64,000 nt of DNA from Halomonas sp. ML-15 (GCF_014779595.1 NZ_JACXZT010000018.1:91723-155722); one strand, 5' to 3'; numbered from the stretch's first letter, positions 18,552-27,819 are shown. Notes: generated by a model not told the origin, from the sequence alone. Numbers and translations: made by a program.

Positions 18552-18923
18552 ATGAAATACGCCACTGTTATTATGCAAACCATCACCGCCGGTGCCCTGG
18601 TCATGGGCCTGGCCGCCCAAGCCACTGCCGCCGACGCCACCCAGGTCCGCTTCGAGCCCGGCAGCCCGGCCCTGGGCGGCACACGGGAAGGCGTCCATCA
18701 GTACCGCGTAGCAGCAGAGGGTGACCAACTCGCCGAGAACCAGGACGCCAGACACTACCGCACCACTTTCGAGGTCGGCAGCCCGGCCCTGGGCGGCACG
18801 CGGGAAGGCATCCACCGTGAGCGCGTCGAGGTCGAGAGCAACCAGGTCGCTGATCGTCAGGTTGCCCAATCCGAGCATGCCGGCCCGGACGTCAGCCTCC
18901 CGACACAAGGCACTCGCGGCTAA
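18552..18923 (+). CDS. Small exported protein with two GSPALGGTREG repeats
   Basis: This 123-residue protein has a clear signal peptide (MKYATVIMQTITAGALVMGL, cleavage after ATA near residue 26). The mature part is two tandem units of about 38 residues, each starting FE-GSPALGGTREG and followed by a charged segment rich in Arg, Glu and Gln; units start near residues 34 and 73. I do not recognise the family. The start is supported by GAGAGG upstream. An in-frame ATG at 18525 would prepend MSFNERITA and spoil the leader. A good terminator follows at 18963. Structural or stress roles are possible, but there is no evidence for a function. Confidence 0.75.
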   Translation: MKYATVIMQTITAGALVMGLAAQATAADATQVRFEPGSPALGGTREGVHQYRVAAEGDQLAENQDARHYRTTFEVGSPALGGTREGIHRERVEVESNQVADRQVAQSEHAGPDVSLPTQGTRG

Positions 18924-18962
18924 GCTCAACGCTGATATACCCCGACAGCAAAACAGCCAGCG

Positions 18963-18989
18963 CGGGCCACCCACTTGGGTGGCCCGTTT
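18963..18989 (+). terminator. Rho-independent terminator
   Basis: A 10-base perfect stem, CGGGCCACCC and GGGTGGCCCG, with loop ACTT is followed by TTTA. It lies 40 bases after the stop of the small exported protein. Confidence 0.85.
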
Positions 18990-19113
18990 ACGTGTTGCGT
19001 GCTCCGTGCACGCAGGCAAGGCGCCACATTTGAGAAGGAGCATACTGTCCCTCCCGCAGCTACAATGACTCCACCGCGCGTTGACATCAGCGTGAGGAAT
19101 ATAGGGAATCACT

Positions 19114-19716
19114 ATGCCCAAGCACATCACCTACTACTTCAGCCAGGTCTCTCCCTGGTCCTACCTTGGCCACGCCAAGCTCGGCGAGATCGCTTCGCGA
19201 TACGACGCCACGATCGACTATGTGCCCGTTACCCTGAGCGCCGTTTTCCCCCGCACCGGCGGACTGCCGCTCCCCAAGCGGGCGCCGGAGCGCCAAGCCT
19301 ACCGCATGGCCGAGCTGAAGCGTTGGCCACAGCTACGCGGCGTGCCGCTCAATGTGGAGCCCCGGCACTTTCCTACCGATGATCGCCCGGCAGCTCGCAT
19401 GGTATTGACGGCCAAGGCGCAGGGGCACGACGTCGCCCAGCTATCGCTGGCCATCCTGCGGGCCTGTTGGCATGAGGAGCGCGACGTCGCCGACCTCGCC
19501 ACACTGGGTGAGATCGCCACGGCGTTTGGCCTGGATGGGCCGGCTCTACTCGAGGAAGCGGAGGCCGAGCCGGGGCAGAAGCGTCTCGACGACGCCTGCG
19601 AGCAGGCGACTGCCGCCGGCTGCTTCGGTGCCCCCTGGTACGACGTGGATGGCGAACCCTTCTGGGGTCAGGACCGCCTTGAACTGGTGGAGAAAAAACT
19701 GGCCGGCGAGCTGTAA
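19114..19716 (+). CDS. 2-hydroxychromene-2-carboxylate isomerase-like protein (DsbA/kappa-GST fold)
   Basis: This 200-residue cytoplasmic thioredoxin-fold protein starts ITYYFSQVSPWSYLGHAKL, where the serine replaces the catalytic cysteine of DsbA. That is typical of HCCA isomerases and kappa glutathione transferases, which use glutathione. The C-terminal GCFGAPWYDVDGEPFWGQDR is the family signature that positions glutathione. In naphthalene degraders the enzyme isomerises a ring-cleavage product, but no catabolic genes are nearby, so the real substrate is unknown. It stands alone, convergent with an AraC-type regulator. Confidence 0.88.
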   Translation: MPKHITYYFSQVSPWSYLGHAKLGEIASRYDATIDYVPVTLSAVFPRTGGLPLPKRAPERQAYRMAELKRWPQLRGVPLNVEPRHFPTDDRPAARMVLTAKAQGHDVAQLSLAILRACWHEERDVADLATLGEIATAFGLDGPALLEEAEAEPGQKRLDDACEQATAAGCFGAPWYDVDGEPFWGQDRLELVEKKLAGEL

Positions 19717-19755
19717 CCCGCTCCGAACCGCCTGCTTCTGAGCATGTGATGCCTC

Positions 19756-20700
19756 TCAATGCGCCAGTGCCATGCCCGCGGCCTGTGTCGAGGGCAACAG
19801 CGCCAGCGAAGCCTTCATTTCACGCACCTCCTCACGCGGAGGCCGCCCGAACAGACGTTTGAACTCGCGGCTGAACTGCGACGCGCTTTCGTAGCCCACT
19901 CGGGCCGCCGCGGCGGCCGCGGTCAGGCCTTCCCGAATCATCATCAAGCGGGCCTGGTGCAGCCGCGTCGACTTGATGTACTGCAGGGGCGAGGTCTGCG
20001 TTACCGCCTTGAAGTGGACGTGAAAGACAGGCGTGCTCATGCCGACTTCGCGAGCCAGACGGCCCACCTCCAACGGCTCTGCGTAATCGATATGAATACG
20101 CTGCAGTGCCTTTGCGATACGCCCGAACTGCCCCGGATGGGCGAGCGCCGCACGCACACTTCCACCCTGCTCGCCGACCAGCACACGATAGTAGATTTCG
20201 CGCACGATCCCCGGCGCCAACACCCGCGCCTCGGTAGGCGAGGCGAGCGCCTCGATCAGCCTGAGCGTGGCATCCGCCATGGACTCATCCAGCGGCGTGG
20301 AGAGCATGCCCCGTGGTGTCGACTCTGAGCGTGCGTCCGCCTGATCCAGCATGAAGGCCAGCTCTGCTACCACTGCCATATCCAGCCGAATCGACATGGC
20401 CAGCAGCGGCTCCTCGGGGCTGGCCTCGGTTTCCGATACGAAGGGCAGCGGTACGGACAGCACGAGATAGTGCAGCGCATCGTAGAGATACACCTCGTCG
20501 CCCAGGTACCCACGCTTGCGCCCCTGGCAGACGATCACGATGCTCGGCTCGTAGAGTACCGGCGTATGCCGCAGCGGCCGATCCGAGCGCAGCAAGCGCA
20601 CCTCATCCAACAGCGACTGGGTATAGCCCTCATGCGGGGCGAGCCGATACAGGCACTCCACCATCCGCGAATGGGGAATCGGCATAGGTCGTGTCGCCAA
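19756..20700 (-). CDS. AraC-family transcriptional regulator
   Basis: This 314-residue regulator has an N-terminal AraC_N-type cupin domain (to about residue 185) and a C-terminal double helix-turn-helix. The HTHs are LEVGRLAREVGMSTPVFHVH, and AAAARVGYESASQFSREFKR followed by LFGRPPREEVRE. A TTG start at 20700 is chosen because GAGGAG lies exactly 6 bases upstream; the first ATG (20685) is too far from it. It is divergent from the SDR gene at 20907, an arrangement in which such regulators usually control the neighbouring oxidoreductase and themselves. The likely binding repeats are in the gap between them. Confidence 0.92.
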   Translation of the reverse strand: MATRPMPIPHSRMVECLYRLAPHEGYTQSLLDEVRLLRSDRPLRHTPVLYEPSIVIVCQGRKRGYLGDEVYLYDALHYLVLSVPLPFVSETEASPEEPLLAMSIRLDMAVVAELAFMLDQADARSESTPRGMLSTPLDESMADATLRLIEALASPTEARVLAPGIVREIYYRVLVGEQGGSVRAALAHPGQFGRIAKALQRIHIDYAEPLEVGRLAREVGMSTPVFHVHFKAVTQTSPLQYIKSTRLHQARLMMIREGLTAAAAAARVGYESASQFSREFKRLFGRPPREEVREMKASLALLPSTQAAGMALAH

Positions 20701-20750
20701 ACGGAACTCCTCGCTGTTTGCTTTTCTTGTATTTAGGCAAATTTCATCCG

Positions 20751-20808
20751 AATAGAACAGCCTAAGAACCCGTCATCAATAGAAACAGGCAAGGCTTCAA
20801 TAGAAATG
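20751..20808. promoter_or_regulatory. Three direct repeats, candidate AraC-type operator
   Basis: AATAGAACAG (20751), AATAGAAACA (20778) and AATAGAAATG (20799) repeat in the same orientation in the divergent gap. The last two are 21 bases apart, about two helical turns, as expected for direct-repeat AraC-family sites. Confidence 0.45.
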
Positions 20809-20906
20809 CTCCTGTCGGCATATCCGGCGCCTCCGTAGGCTTACCTCAACGACGCTTCCGCTCCAGTGAGAGCGTCGTCCCAAGCCACCAATACGGAGTC
20901 ATTCCC

Positions 20907-21629
20907 ATGAACAAGGTCATCCTTCTCACCGGCGCCAGCAGCGGCATTGGCGAAGCCACCGCACGACTGCTGGCCAAACAAGGCCATCGACTGGTCATCG
21001 GCGCACGCCGTACCGACAGGCTGGCAGCACTGGCGCAGGCCATTAGCGCCGAAGGCGGCAGCGCAGACTACCGCGCCCTCGATGTCACCCAGCGGGACGA
21101 CGTGCAGGCCTTTGCCGACGCCGCACTGGAGATCCACGGCCGCATCGACGTGATCATCAACAATGCCGGCGTGATGCCGCTCTCGCCCCTGGCCTCGCTC
21201 AAGGTCGACGAGTGGGACCGCATGATCGACGTCAACATCCGCGGCGTGCTCCACGGCATCGCCGCCGTACTGCCCACCATGCAGGCCCAGGGCAGCGGTC
21301 AGATCATCAATATCTCCTCCATCGGCGGGCTCTATGTGGTGCCCACCGGTGCCGTCTACTGCGCCACCAAGTACGCCGTGCGCGCGATTTCCGACGGGCT
21401 GCGCCAGGAGCACGACAAGCTCCGGGTGACCTGCGTTTACCCCGGCGTCGTCGAGTCGGAACTGGCCAATACCATCACCGATGCCAGCGCCGCCGAGGCA
21501 ATGGCGAGCTTTCGTGAAATCGCGCTCAAGCCCGACGCCATCGCCGCGGCGATCGCCCATGTCATCGGCCAACCCGACGAAGTGGATACCAGCGATATCG
21601 TGGTTCGCCCCACCGCCAGCCCGGCATGA
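20907..21629 (+). CDS. SDR-family NAD(P)-dependent oxidoreductase
   Basis: This 240-residue classical short-chain dehydrogenase resembles YdfG. It shows the cofactor motif TGASSGIGEA (residues 8-17), an ARR segment favouring NADP, the structural NNAG, the catalytic serine in IINISSIGG, and the active-site YCATK pair. The C-terminal VDTSDIVVRPTASP is common in this subgroup. The substrate is unknown. It overlaps the next gene by 4 bases (ATGA) and lies opposite an AraC regulator, so it is probably induced by a small molecule. Confidence 0.93.
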   Translation: MNKVILLTGASSGIGEATARLLAKQGHRLVIGARRTDRLAALAQAISAEGGSADYRALDVTQRDDVQAFADAALEIHGRIDVIINNAGVMPLSPLASLKVDEWDRMIDVNIRGVLHGIAAVLPTMQAQGSGQIINISSIGGLYVVPTGAVYCATKYAVRAISDGLRQEHDKLRVTCVYPGVVESELANTITDASAAEAMASFREIALKPDAIAAAIAHVIGQPDEVDTSDIVVRPTASPA

Positions 21630-21997
21630 GCCAAGCCGCTTCGAGAATGCCGATGAGCATCGCGACCACGCCGCGCAAATCCACGCTTTTCGCCTTGGCC
21701 ATGCTCGCAGCCCTCCCCCTCCTGGGGTGGGCTGCCACCGCAACAGGAGACGCCGACATGGCAGACCATCCCTACGTCGGTATGTGGGTCACCGACGACG
21801 GCTATATTCGCCACGAGCTACTGCCCAACAACCGCTACGACGAAGCCCGCGGCGAGCGCGAGAGCGCCTATCAAGGGCGCTACAGGGTGACTGGCCACTA
21901 TATCGAGTACTGGGACGATACCGGCTTTACTGCCGACGGCGAGTTCATCGACGGTGTGCTCTATCACGCCGGGATGGTGTTGCGGCGTAAGGAGTAA
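21626..21997 (+). CDS. Exported Atu4866-family protein
   Basis: This 123-residue protein has an N-terminal hydrophobic leader (about residues 19-36, cleavage near ATA). The mature domain begins MADHPYVGMWVTDDGYIRHE and continues RYDEARGERESAYQGRY and DDTGFTADGEF. I associate this pattern with the Atu4866 family, which forms a small beta-barrel of unknown ligand. It overlaps the upstream SDR gene by ATGA, so translation is coupled. Genes of this family often lie next to SDR/AraC pairs, which suggests a shared pathway. The exact start may be the ATG 7 or 9 codons downstream. Confidence 0.8.
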   Translation: MSQAASRMPMSIATTPRKSTLFALAMLAALPLLGWAATATGDADMADHPYVGMWVTDDGYIRHELLPNNRYDEARGERESAYQGRYRVTGHYIEYWDDTGFTADGEFIDGVLYHAGMVLRRKE

Positions 21998-22000
21998 CAC

Positions 22001-22948
22001 TCACTTCTCAATGATACCGAAACCCTGATTGAGCTGTCCGAACGGTACATGTACAGACGGCAGGATATCGCTAGTGGCCGAGAGGTGGGAGGCCTGGTCG
22101 TCGAAGAAGATATGCGGTTTGATGATACCGAGCACATGCTCCTTGGCGATGCCGCCGAGGAAATAGGCCTCGTTGACGGTCACCCCCCAGCTGCGCATGG
22201 TGTGAATGACCCGCTCATGGGCCGGCGCATTACGGGCAGTGACGATGGAGACCCGAACCCTGGGACGATAGCGGCCTTGCGTCTCCTCTTCACGCTGTTT
22301 CTCCAGCGACTGAATATGCGCCAGCTTACGCAGAAAAGCGGCCAGCAAGCCCGCCTCGGACGGCACCCGGGCGTTAGTCCGTTCATAGTCGCGGAACGCC
22401 TCGATTCCCTGCTCCTGATAGATCGTTTCTGACTCGTCGGTGACCAGCACGCCGTCGAAATCGAAGGCGATTCGCAGCTCCTCTTCATCGGTCAGATCGA
22501 GGTCACCCGACGACAACACCTGCCCCGCCGGATGCCCCGCCAGAATCGCTTGATCGACATCCTGACGGTTGGCCGACAGAAATAGACTGATGTTGAGTGC
22601 CGGGATGAAACGGTGGGGGTAGCGCCCCTGCAGGAAGACCGCCCGCGTAATGCCCAGCTCATAGTGCTCGATTGACTTCATGACACGCAGGCCGGTTTCC
22701 GGGTCATTACGCGACAGCAGCATCACCTCGATGGGCGGATCTTCCGGGCTCAATTCGTTCAGTGACAGCAGACGCTTGATAAAGGGGAAGGCAACGCCGG
22801 TAATGAGGGGAATATCCTCATGATCGCGCTGGTAGATACGATAGGCCGCCTCCCCCTGTTCGCGAAACACCTGGTCAGACTCCGACAGATCGAAGAGGGC
22901 GCTGGACGCCAGTCCAATCACCAGGCGTGTACTGAGATCGTAGGACAT
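22001..22948 (-). CDS. 5'-nucleotidase (NT5C1-like family)
   Basis: This 315-residue cytoplasmic protein, related to animal cytosolic 5'-nucleotidase I, should dephosphorylate nucleoside monophosphates. It starts MSYDLSTRLVIGLASSALFD. It includes VMLLSRNDPETGLRVM near residue 75, the HAD-like nucleophile motif LRIAFDFDGVLVTDESE near residue 165, and the acidic C-terminal HIFFDDQASHL. The start at 22948 is chosen from family alignment; an in-frame ATG at 23017 adds a cysteine-rich stretch unlike the family. It is an isolated gene, convergent with the Atu4866-like gene. Confidence 0.9.
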   Translation of the reverse strand: MSYDLSTRLVIGLASSALFDLSESDQVFREQGEAAYRIYQRDHEDIPLITGVAFPFIKRLLSLNELSPEDPPIEVMLLSRNDPETGLRVMKSIEHYELGITRAVFLQGRYPHRFIPALNISLFLSANRQDVDQAILAGHPAGQVLSSGDLDLTDEEELRIAFDFDGVLVTDESETIYQEQGIEAFRDYERTNARVPSEAGLLAAFLRKLAHIQSLEKQREEETQGRYRPRVRVSIVTARNAPAHERVIHTMRSWGVTVNEAYFLGGIAKEHVLGIIKPHIFFDDQASHLSATSDILPSVHVPFGQLNQGFGIIEK

Positions 22949-23068
22949 GCGTGTCGCTCGCTGCCGATGGCAAGAAGTAGATTGCTTGACCATGCCCCAG
23001 CAGCAATGGTCGATCAAGCGTCGTCACTATCGCACGGCTGAGGGACACCGCGCGCGAGTCGCTTGGGC

Positions 23069-23440
23069 TTAGCGCATGGGCACCGAAGGCTCCGGTCGCG
23101 TCACCAGCCAGATCGCCACTGCCACCAGTAGCGCCACGATGGCCCAGCGCAGCCAGCCCTCGCCCAGATGCAGCAGAATCATCACCATACTGGCGCAGAT
23201 CATCCCCACGGCGACGAACTTGGCACGCCGCGGAATCGCCCGCTCCTTCTCCCAATTCTCGAGCATCGGCCCGACATAGCGCCGCGAGCGGATCCAGGCC
23301 TCGAAACGCGGCGAACCACGCGACGCGCAGTAGACCGCCGCCAGCATGAACTCCGTGGTCGGCAACAGGGGGAGAAACAGCCCCAGGAACCCAATCGCAA
23401 AACTCAGCGCCGCCAACGCCACCCAGAAAATGCGCGCCAT
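23069..23440 (-). CDS. ybaN: YbaN (DUF454) family inner-membrane protein
   Basis: This 123-residue protein has three hydrophobic helices and the DUF454 pattern: GFLGLFLPLLPTTEFMLAAV, then CASRGSPRFEAWIRSRRYVG, MLENWEKERAIP and a C-terminal pair of helices. No function is established for the family. The ATG at 23440 is used because GAGGAG stands 5 bases upstream; an in-frame GTG at 23446 touches that site and is unlikely. It is divergent from the siderophore-interacting protein gene. Confidence 0.92.
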   Translation of the reverse strand: MARIFWVALAALSFAIGFLGLFLPLLPTTEFMLAAVYCASRGSPRFEAWIRSRRYVGPMLENWEKERAIPRRAKFVAVGMICASMVMILLHLGEGWLRWAIVALLVAVAIWLVTRPEPSVPMR

Positions 23441-23529
23441 GCTCACTCCTCTTTCACCTTCTGTTCTTGGGCCACACTCCTCCGATATAACGTCTCAGGT
23501 CGGCCGACTCCTCAATCAACGGCACAGTT

Positions 23530-23548
23530 GAGAATAGTTATTACTCGC
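23530..23548. promoter_or_regulatory. Possible Fur box before the siderophore-interacting protein gene
   Basis: The 19-base stretch GAGAATAGTTATTACTCGC matches the Fur consensus at about 12 of 19 positions by eye and lies 37 bases before the start codon. Iron control would suit the gene, but the match is moderate. Confidence 0.4.
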
Positions 23549-23584
23549 TATAGTATTTGCTTCTCGACCAAGGAGTCATTAGCC

Positions 23585-24514
23585 ATGGCTGGACGCACGA
23601 GCTATCGCCTTTTCGATATCACCCTGGCACGGCGTACCCAGGTCAGCCCCTCGCTGGTCAGGTTCACCTTTACCGGGCCGCAGGTTAGCCAGATGGCCAC
23701 CCATGCGCCGGACCAGCGCATCAAGCTGTTCTTTCCCAAGGACGCCAACGGCCTGGACGCCCTGTTCGAGATCGCCAAACTGGAGGAGCACGACTGGTTC
23801 GGCGCCTATCGCGCCCTGCCCGAGGCGCAGCGCCCACCGATGCGCACCTATACCATTCGTGCGCTGCGCCCCGCCCGCGCGGAGGTCGATGTGGAGTTCG
23901 TACTGCATGGCGACAACGGGCCCGCCTCACGCTGGGCCATGCGCGCCCGACCCGGCGACCGCCTGGCGATGACCGCCCCGCTGGCCAACGCCGGAGGCGA
24001 GAAGCTCGGCTATGAGTGGAAACCACCGCGGGGCGTGCGCCGCATTCTTATCGTCGCCGACGAAACCGCCCTGCCGGCGGCGGCTGGCATCTTCGAGACG
24101 CTCGATGAGCTGCCTCTGGCCCCCAGGGTCGAGGCCTTGATCGAAGTCCCGCGTAGCGATGATATCCAGCTCCTCTCTCCCCCCGCCAAGCTGCGCTGGT
24201 TGACCCGCGATACTGAGCCGAATTGCCAACACGGCGACCTGCTGATGCGAGCGCTGCGCGATATCGACCTGCATCAGGAGATCCGCGCCCTGGGTGGCCA
24301 ACAGCAGGCGGGTGCCGCCGATACCCTCGACCAGGACGACGCCGTACTGTGGGAGCCCGCCACCCTCGACGACAATGCCCCCTTCTATGCCTGGATTGCG
24401 GCAGAAACCAAGGTAACGCGGAATATCCGCCGCTATCTGGTCAATGAGTGCGGGCTGCCCAAACAGTGCGTCACCAGCATGGGGTACTGGCGCCAGGGCA
24501 AGGCCGACGATTGA
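23585..24514 (+). CDS. Siderophore-interacting protein (FAD-dependent ferric reductase)
   Basis: This 309-residue cytoplasmic flavoprotein of the ViuB/YqjH type is expected to reduce ferric siderophore complexes to release iron. The N-terminal FAD-binding beta-barrel contains PPMRTYTIRALRP near residue 85 (the R-Y-T-R flavin motif), and RILIVADETALPAAAGI near residue 150 opens the NAD(P)H domain. The C-terminus FYAWIAAETKVTRNIRRYLV is the SIP signature. AAGGAG lies 9 bases before the ATG at 23585. A cytochrome b561 gene follows after 22 bases. No siderophore synthesis genes are visible. Confidence 0.93.
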   Translation: MAGRTSYRLFDITLARRTQVSPSLVRFTFTGPQVSQMATHAPDQRIKLFFPKDANGLDALFEIAKLEEHDWFGAYRALPEAQRPPMRTYTIRALRPARAEVDVEFVLHGDNGPASRWAMRARPGDRLAMTAPLANAGGEKLGYEWKPPRGVRRILIVADETALPAAAGIFETLDELPLAPRVEALIEVPRSDDIQLLSPPAKLRWLTRDTEPNCQHGDLLMRALRDIDLHQEIRALGGQQQAGAADTLDQDDAVLWEPATLDDNAPFYAWIAAETKVTRNIRRYLVNECGLPKQCVTSMGYWRQGKADD

Positions 24515-24536
24515 ACAACGCCTGGAAACTTGAGTG

Positions 24537-25118
24537 ATGGCATCACCCACCAATCGCTGGCGCGACACACCGGATCGCTACGGCCTCGTCAGCCGCCTCC
24601 TCCACTGGCTGACCGCCGCGCAGGTGACGCTGCTATTCGCCGTGCTGCTGGCCTGGAAGGGCGTCGGTGAAAGCCCCGTCACGCTCTTTTTGGCAAAGAT
24701 CGGCCCCCACGGCTCCCTCGGCGCCATGCTGCTGGTAACGACGCTGCTACGCGCAATCTGGGCCTACCGCCAACGCCATCACCGACCGCCCCGCCCAGAA
24801 GGATGGGCTGGCGTAGTGGCGCGCTGCGTGCACCTGGCCTTCTATGCGCTGTTGATCCTGATTCCGGCGATGGCCATCCTGCGCCAGTATGGCCGCGGCG
24901 GCCCGCTGATCTTTTACGGCAAGGAGCTGATGCCGGAAGCGGAGCGCCATATCGCCTGGATGGTCGCCCCCGCCGACCTGCTGCACAGCACCCTCGCCTG
25001 GCTGCTGCTGGGGCTGATCGCCGGCCATGTGGCGATGGCGCTGGCCCATCGCCTATGGCTCAAGGATGGCATCCTGGCGCGCATGCTGGGCAACCCCAGC
25101 CCCCAACAGGACACCTAA
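24537..25118 (+). CDS. Cytochrome b561 family protein
   Basis: This protein of about 193 residues has four transmembrane helices and haem-ligating histidines in the expected places: LLHWLTAAQV (helix 1), IGPHGSLGAML (helix 2), CVHLAFYALL (helix 3) and LLHSTLAWLLLGLIAGH (helix 4). Such proteins transfer electrons from ubiquinol or accept them from periplasmic donors. A GTG three bases earlier could also start translation. It follows the ferric-siderophore reductase gene closely, so a supporting redox role is possible. The 3' end overlaps the convergent TolC-like gene by 4 bases. Confidence 0.9.
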   Translation: MASPTNRWRDTPDRYGLVSRLLHWLTAAQVTLLFAVLLAWKGVGESPVTLFLAKIGPHGSLGAMLLVTTLLRAIWAYRQRHHRPPRPEGWAGVVARCVHLAFYALLILIPAMAILRQYGRGGPLIFYGKELMPEAERHIAWMVAPADLLHSTLAWLLLGLIAGHVAMALAHRLWLKDGILARMLGNPSPQQDT

Positions 25119-26464
25119 CCTGCAGCAAAGGCCCCCGCCACCCGGTCGATATCGCCCTTATCGAGCACCCCCGCCTGCCAGCGCAGCGAGAGCCAGGCCA
25201 GCAGGTAGTCATAGCGGGCGCGGGCCAGGTCGCGCTGGGCTTCGACATGCTGCTGTTCGGCGTTGAGGGCATCGAGGCTGGTGCGCTCGCCGCCGAGGAT
25301 GCTGCGGCGGGTGGCGTCCAGGCGCGCCTCGGCGGCGGCCACGGCGTCGCGGTAAGCGTTGATGCGCCGCTGGCTGCTCAGGGTCATGCGGTACTGGCGT
25401 TCGACGTCATTGAGCAGCTCAGCGATGGCGCCGTCGAGCTCGAAACGGGCCTGCTCCAGGGTGTCGCTGGCCTGCCGGCTGGCGGCGCGTACGCGTCCCC
25501 CCACGTAAAGCGGCACCTGCACCTCCACGCCGATGCTATCGGTGTCGTAGCGCTGCCCCACCTGGTTCTCGGCGTTGGAGTCGGTGATCTGGCTGCGTGC
25601 CACCAGCCGCACGCTGGGCAAGTGGCCGGCGCGCTGCTGGTTACGCTGCTGCCGGGTGGCTTCCAGCAGGCTGCGCTGGGCGGCAAGTTCGGGGTTATGG
25701 GCCACGGCGCGCTCGCGCCACTCTTCCAGGGGCGGGAGGTCGGGCGCTTGCATCAGCGCGGCGTCGCTCAGCGGCGCCAGTTCCGCGGCGGGCGGGTGGC
25801 CGATCAACACCGCCAGGGCGTTGCGGGCATCCTGCCAACGGTCCTCGGCCTCGATCAGCTGCGCCTCCACCAGCCGTCGCTGCGCCTCGATCTCCATCTG
25901 GTCGGTGCGGGTGCCCTCGCCGCCTTCCACGAAGCGCCGGCTGCGCTCGGCCTCCTCTTCCAGGGCACGGCCATGGGCGCGGACCAGGGCCACCTCCTCC
26001 TCGGCATAGAGGGCTTCGGTATAGGCCTGCAGCACCCGCACCGCAAGCGCCTGACGCGCCCGCTCCAGGGTCAAACCGGCGGCCTCGGCCCGCGCCTTGC
26101 CCTCGCGGTACTGGGCGAAGGCCGCCGCATCGAACAGCGGCTGGCTCAGGGTGAAGCCAGAGGAGTAGCTGGAGTACTCCAGATCCTGACGGGTGGTTCC
26201 CGCGACGGTGTCCTGGCGAATCTCCGCGTCGTTGCGCATGCGGGTATAGCGGTAGCTCAGATTGGGCAGCAGCGCGGCACGCCCCAGCGCCCGCTCGTGG
26301 CTGCCCGCGGCGCTCTCGCTGCGAGCCGCCTGCCAGGTCGGGTCGTGCTGCAGCGCCAGCTCGTAGGCCTGGCGGAAATCCAGCTCCATGGCGGGCAGGG
26401 CCAGCAGTCCGAACCCCGCCCCCAGCAGCCAGGCGGCGAACACGCGGCAAACCAGCTTATCCAT
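25115..26464 (-). CDS. hasF: TolC-family outer-membrane channel of the HasA secretion system
   Basis: This 449-residue outer-membrane efflux protein has a signal peptide (to about residue 25, before MELDFRQAYELAL) and the two repeated TolC halves. NLSYRYTRMRNDAEIR and FTLSQPLFDAAAFAQYREGK lie in the first half; VPLYVGGRVRAASRQASDTL lies in the second. It should form the outer-membrane exit duct of a type I secretion system. Its start overlaps the stop of the HlyD-like gene (TGATG), so hasD-hasE-hasF are one translational unit behind the haemophore gene. Naming it hasF rests on this context. Confidence 0.92.
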   Translation of the reverse strand: MDKLVCRVFAAWLLGAGFGLLALPAMELDFRQAYELALQHDPTWQAARSESAAGSHERALGRAALLPNLSYRYTRMRNDAEIRQDTVAGTTRQDLEYSSYSSGFTLSQPLFDAAAFAQYREGKARAEAAGLTLERARQALAVRVLQAYTEALYAEEEVALVRAHGRALEEEAERSRRFVEGGEGTRTDQMEIEAQRRLVEAQLIEAEDRWQDARNALAVLIGHPPAAELAPLSDAALMQAPDLPPLEEWRERAVAHNPELAAQRSLLEATRQQRNQQRAGHLPSVRLVARSQITDSNAENQVGQRYDTDSIGVEVQVPLYVGGRVRAASRQASDTLEQARFELDGAIAELLNDVERQYRMTLSSQRRINAYRDAVAAAEARLDATRRSILGGERTSLDALNAEQQHVEAQRDLARARYDYLLAWLSLRWQAGVLDKGDIDRVAGAFAAG

Positions 26465-27819
26465 CAGGCATCCCCCCAGGCGGTGCGAGCGCGATCCAGC
26501 AGCGGCTTGAACAGATAGTTGAGCAGCGTACGCTCGCCGGTGCGCACGAAGGCTTCCACCGGCATCCCGGCGCGCAGGGCGTCGCTGCCCAGCCCCTCCA
26601 GGGCCGGCGCCGCCACCGCTACCTGAATGCGGTAGTAAGGCTCGCCGCTGCGCTCATCGACCAGGCGGTCGGCGGAGACCTGGGTCACCTCGCCAGCCAC
26701 CCGAGGAGTGGTGCTGCGCTCGAAGGCGGTGAAGGCCAGCTCCACCGGCAGCCCGGCGTGCACCCGGTCGATATGCTCCACCGGCAGCTGGCCCTCCACC
26801 AGCAGCGGCTCATGCTCGGGGACGATCTCCATCAGGCGGCCGCCGGGCGCCACCACGCCGCCTTCGGTGTGCTGCGCCAAGCCCACCACGATGCCTGCCG
26901 TCGGGGCACGCAGTTGGGTATGCACCAGATCGAACTCCGCCGAGGTCAGGCGGCCGGCCAGCTCACGCATGCGGGAGCGTGCCTGGGTCAAGGCTTCGCG
27001 TACATCGCGCTGATACTCGTCACGGCGCTGGGTCATGCGCAGCTCGAGCTCGTCGATCTGGCGCTGAGTCTGCTCCAGGGTGCCGCTGTCGGCGACCAGC
27101 TCCCCCTGCAGCTGGGCATACTGGCTCTCGATCTCCAGCAGGCGATTGCGCGGGATATAGCCCTCTTCCGCCAGGCCGCGCAGGTTGTCGCGCTGCTCGC
27201 CCAGCAGCTCCTGGCGCAGGCGCTTCTGCGCCAGTGAAGATTCGAGCCCGGTGGCCTGCGCCCGCTGCCCTGCCAGGCTGGCCTCCAGCCCCGCCAGCTC
27301 CGAGGCGAGCGAGGCCTGGCGACTCTCGAACAGCTGGCGGTGTAGCGCCAGCACGGTCAGCAGCTCGGGATCTGCCTGCTCGGTCAATTCGGCGGGGTAG
27401 TCAACGCTGGCGAGGCCGTCGCGCTCCGCCTCGAGGCGGGCGATCTCCGCCAGGGCGGCGCTGTACTGGCCGCTCAAGACCTCCACCTCGCTGGTATGGC
27501 GGGTCGCATCCAGGCTGACCAGCACCTGGCCCTGGGTGACGCGGTCGCCCTCGCCGACCCACAGGCGCTCGACGATACCGCCGCTGGGATGCTCCACCGC
27601 CTGACGGTTGCCCGACACCACCACGGTGGCGGGTACCGCCACGCCGTTGTCCAGTGGCGCCAGGGCCGCCCACACCACGAAGCCCGCAAAGCCCACTAGC
27701 AGCAGCCAACCGCCCAGGCGACGCGGGCGACGCCGCTGCTGCGCCATCGCCTGCCAGTCCGGAGTAGTCGCAGCGGTGTCGGGCTCGGCGCCACGCGCCG
27801 CATCGGTAGATAACGTCAT
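26464..27819 (-). CDS. hasE: HlyD-family membrane-fusion protein of type I secretion
   Basis: This 451-residue periplasmic adaptor has one N-terminal membrane anchor (about residues 35-55). A split biotinyl-lipoyl domain follows ([20 protein letters not shown]), then a long alpha-helical hairpin (residues 110-290) rich in coiled-coil heptads. The C-terminal beta-domain includes [20 protein letters not shown]. It matches HasE/PrtE/AprE adaptors in length and order. It bridges the ATPase-permease to the TolC-like channel. Its ATG overlaps the stop of hasD by 4 bases. Confidence 0.94.
   Translation of the reverse strand: MTLSTDAARGAEPDTAATTPDWQAMAQQRRRPRRLGGWLLLVGFAGFVVWAALAPLDNGVAVPATVVVSGNRQAVEHPSGGIVERLWVGEGDRVTQGQVLVSLDATRHTSEVEVLSGQYSAALAEIARLEAERDGLASVDYPAELTEQADPELLTVLALHRQLFESRQASLASELAGLEASLAGQRAQATGLESSLAQKRLRQELLGEQRDNLRGLAEEGYIPRNRLLEIESQYAQLQGELVADSGTLEQTQRQIDELELRMTQRRDEYQRDVREALTQARSRMRELAGRLTSAEFDLVHTQLRAPTAGIVVGLAQHTEGGVVAPGGRLMEIVPEHEPLLVEGQLPVEHIDRVHAGLPVELAFTAFERSTTPRVAGEVTQVSADRLVDERSGEPYYRIQVAVAAPALEGLGSDALRAGMPVEAFVRTGERTLLNYLFKPLLDRARTAWGDA

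Noticed and set aside
24803..26518. A 571-codon plus-strand frame opposite the TolC-like gene
   Set aside because: It runs through two real genes in the wrong frame and has composition typical of antisense shadows.
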